From an uncultured Lacticaseibacillus sp. (GTDB lineage Bacteria; Bacillota; Bacilli; Lactobacillales; Lactobacillaceae), in assembly GCA_934293835.1 (NCBI GenBank), contig CAKQZO010000105.1, positions 1 through 6,027 of the forward strand: a stretch of 6,027 bases of DNA, written 5' to 3'. Of this stretch, positions 5,546-6,027 are shown in pieces. Position 1 is the first letter of the stretch, and every line of letters starts with the position of its first letter. The position numbers and the translations under genes are program-made. The notes below the pieces were generated by a model. That model worked only from the letters and a program-made list of their open reading frames with translations. It was not told the origin of the DNA and made no database searches.

Positions 5546-6027
5546 ATGTTTGTCGATCAGGTGACAGTGGAAGTACAAGCCGGTAAAGGAGGAGACGGGA
5601 TGGTTGCCTTTCGGCACGAAAAGTTTGTCCCGTTCGGCGGCCCGGCAGGAGGAGATGGCGGCCGTGGCGGCAGCATTATCTTCTATGTTGATGAAGGACT
5701 GCGGACGTTGATGGATTTTCGTTATCAGCGACATTTTAAAGCCAAGGCTGGGGGTAACGGACAAGGCAAATCGATGTATGGGCGCAAGGCCGAAGATTTG
5801 CGGGTGGCTGTGCCAGCCGGGACGACCGTCACCGACGCGGATACCCATGAGGTGATTGGGGATCTGACTCAGCCTGGTGAAGAGCTCGTGGTGGCTCGTG
5901 GTGGCCGCGGCGGGCGGGGGAATATCCATTTTGTTTCGCCGAAAAATACCGCCCCAGAAATTGCCGAAAATGGTGAGCCGGGCATTCATCGCTACGTTCA
6001 ACTCGAATTAAAAGTATTGGCCGATGT
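5546..6027 (+). CDS. obgE: GTPase Obg/CgtA, N-terminal part (3' end outside window)
   Basis: Obg is an essential, slowly hydrolysing GTPase that binds the 50S ribosomal subunit and links ribosome assembly to growth and stress signalling. The 160 complete codons seen here cover the glycine-rich Obg fold, which precedes the GTPase domain in full-length proteins of about 430 residues. Diagnostic segments are [86 protein letters not shown], and [21 protein letters not shown] just before the G1 region would begin. The ATG at 5546-5548 has AGGAGG (5535-5540) 5 bases upstream. Another ATG at 5541 is out of frame. No stop or frameshift is seen. The gene lies downstream of the mupG terminator with its own promoter candidates. 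Confidence 0.95.
   Translation, partial: MFVDQVTVEVQAGKGGDGMVAFRHEKFVPFGGPAGGDGGRGGSIIFYVDEGLRTLMDFRYQRHFKAKAGGNGQGKSMYGRKAEDLRVAVPAGTTVTDADTHEVIGDLTQPGEELVVARGGRGGRGNIHFVSPKNTAPEIAENGEPGIHRYVQLELKVLAD

Noticed and set aside
5887..5920. G-rich repetitive stretch in obgE, possible quadruplex
   Set aside because: It encodes the conserved glycine/arginine-rich segment of the Obg fold, which explains the composition.
5366..6001. 211-codon open frame on the minus strand across the mupG end and obgE
   Set aside because: It lies antisense to obgE, the mupG terminator and the obgE promoters, and its translation resembles no family I recognise.

Overview
The window looks like chromosomal DNA from a low-to-moderate-GC Gram-positive bacterium. 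A fairly GC-rich member of the Lactobacillaceae (Lacticaseibacillus-like) is my best guess. The evidence is strong AGGAGG-type ribosome binding sites, a fruR-fruK-fruA operon with a fused EIIABC fructose permease, a MupG/DUF871 protein, and an ObgE N-terminus that reads like lactobacillar Obg. The genus is inference from remembered protein flavour, not from a search.

Layout. Positions 1-363 (+) hold the C-terminal part of a GNAT-type acetyltransferase that begins before the window. A long hairpin at 433-470 sits between its stop and the convergent fructose operon and probably ends transcription from both sides. The operon occupies 495-4120 on the minus strand, in the order fruR (DeoR-type regulator), fruK (1-phosphofructokinase), fruA (EIIABC). 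The genes are tightly packed: fruR and fruK overlap by four bases, and fruK and fruA are 9 bp apart. A divergent intergenic region (4121-4296) carries the fru promoter and, on the other side, the control region of a stand-alone mupG-like gene (4297-5385, +). That gene ends at a 12-bp-stem hairpin. From 5452 there are two plausible promoters, a leader with a palindrome, and the first 160 codons of obgE/cgtA, cut by the window end.

How it works together. FruA imports fructose as fructose-1-phosphate, FruK converts it to fructose-1,6-bisphosphate for glycolysis, and FruR probably represses the operon until fructose-1-phosphate accumulates. MupG family proteins hydrolyse a 6-phospho-muramyl disaccharide taken up during cell-wall recycling; here the gene is alone, without a PTS, etherase or dedicated regulator beside it. 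Obg is an essential ribosome-associated GTPase and an ordinary housekeeping neighbour.

No mobile element, CRISPR array, RNA gene or clearly new system is visible. The most interesting unexplained structure is four copies of the hexamer ACAAAT/ATTTGT within 38 bp just upstream of mupG, which looks like a double operator for a regulator not encoded in the window. Two start codons also deserve correction or note: GTG for fruR and TTG for fruK. There is no gene-free stretch longer than 300 bases; the three intergenic regions are about 131, 176 and 160 bp.
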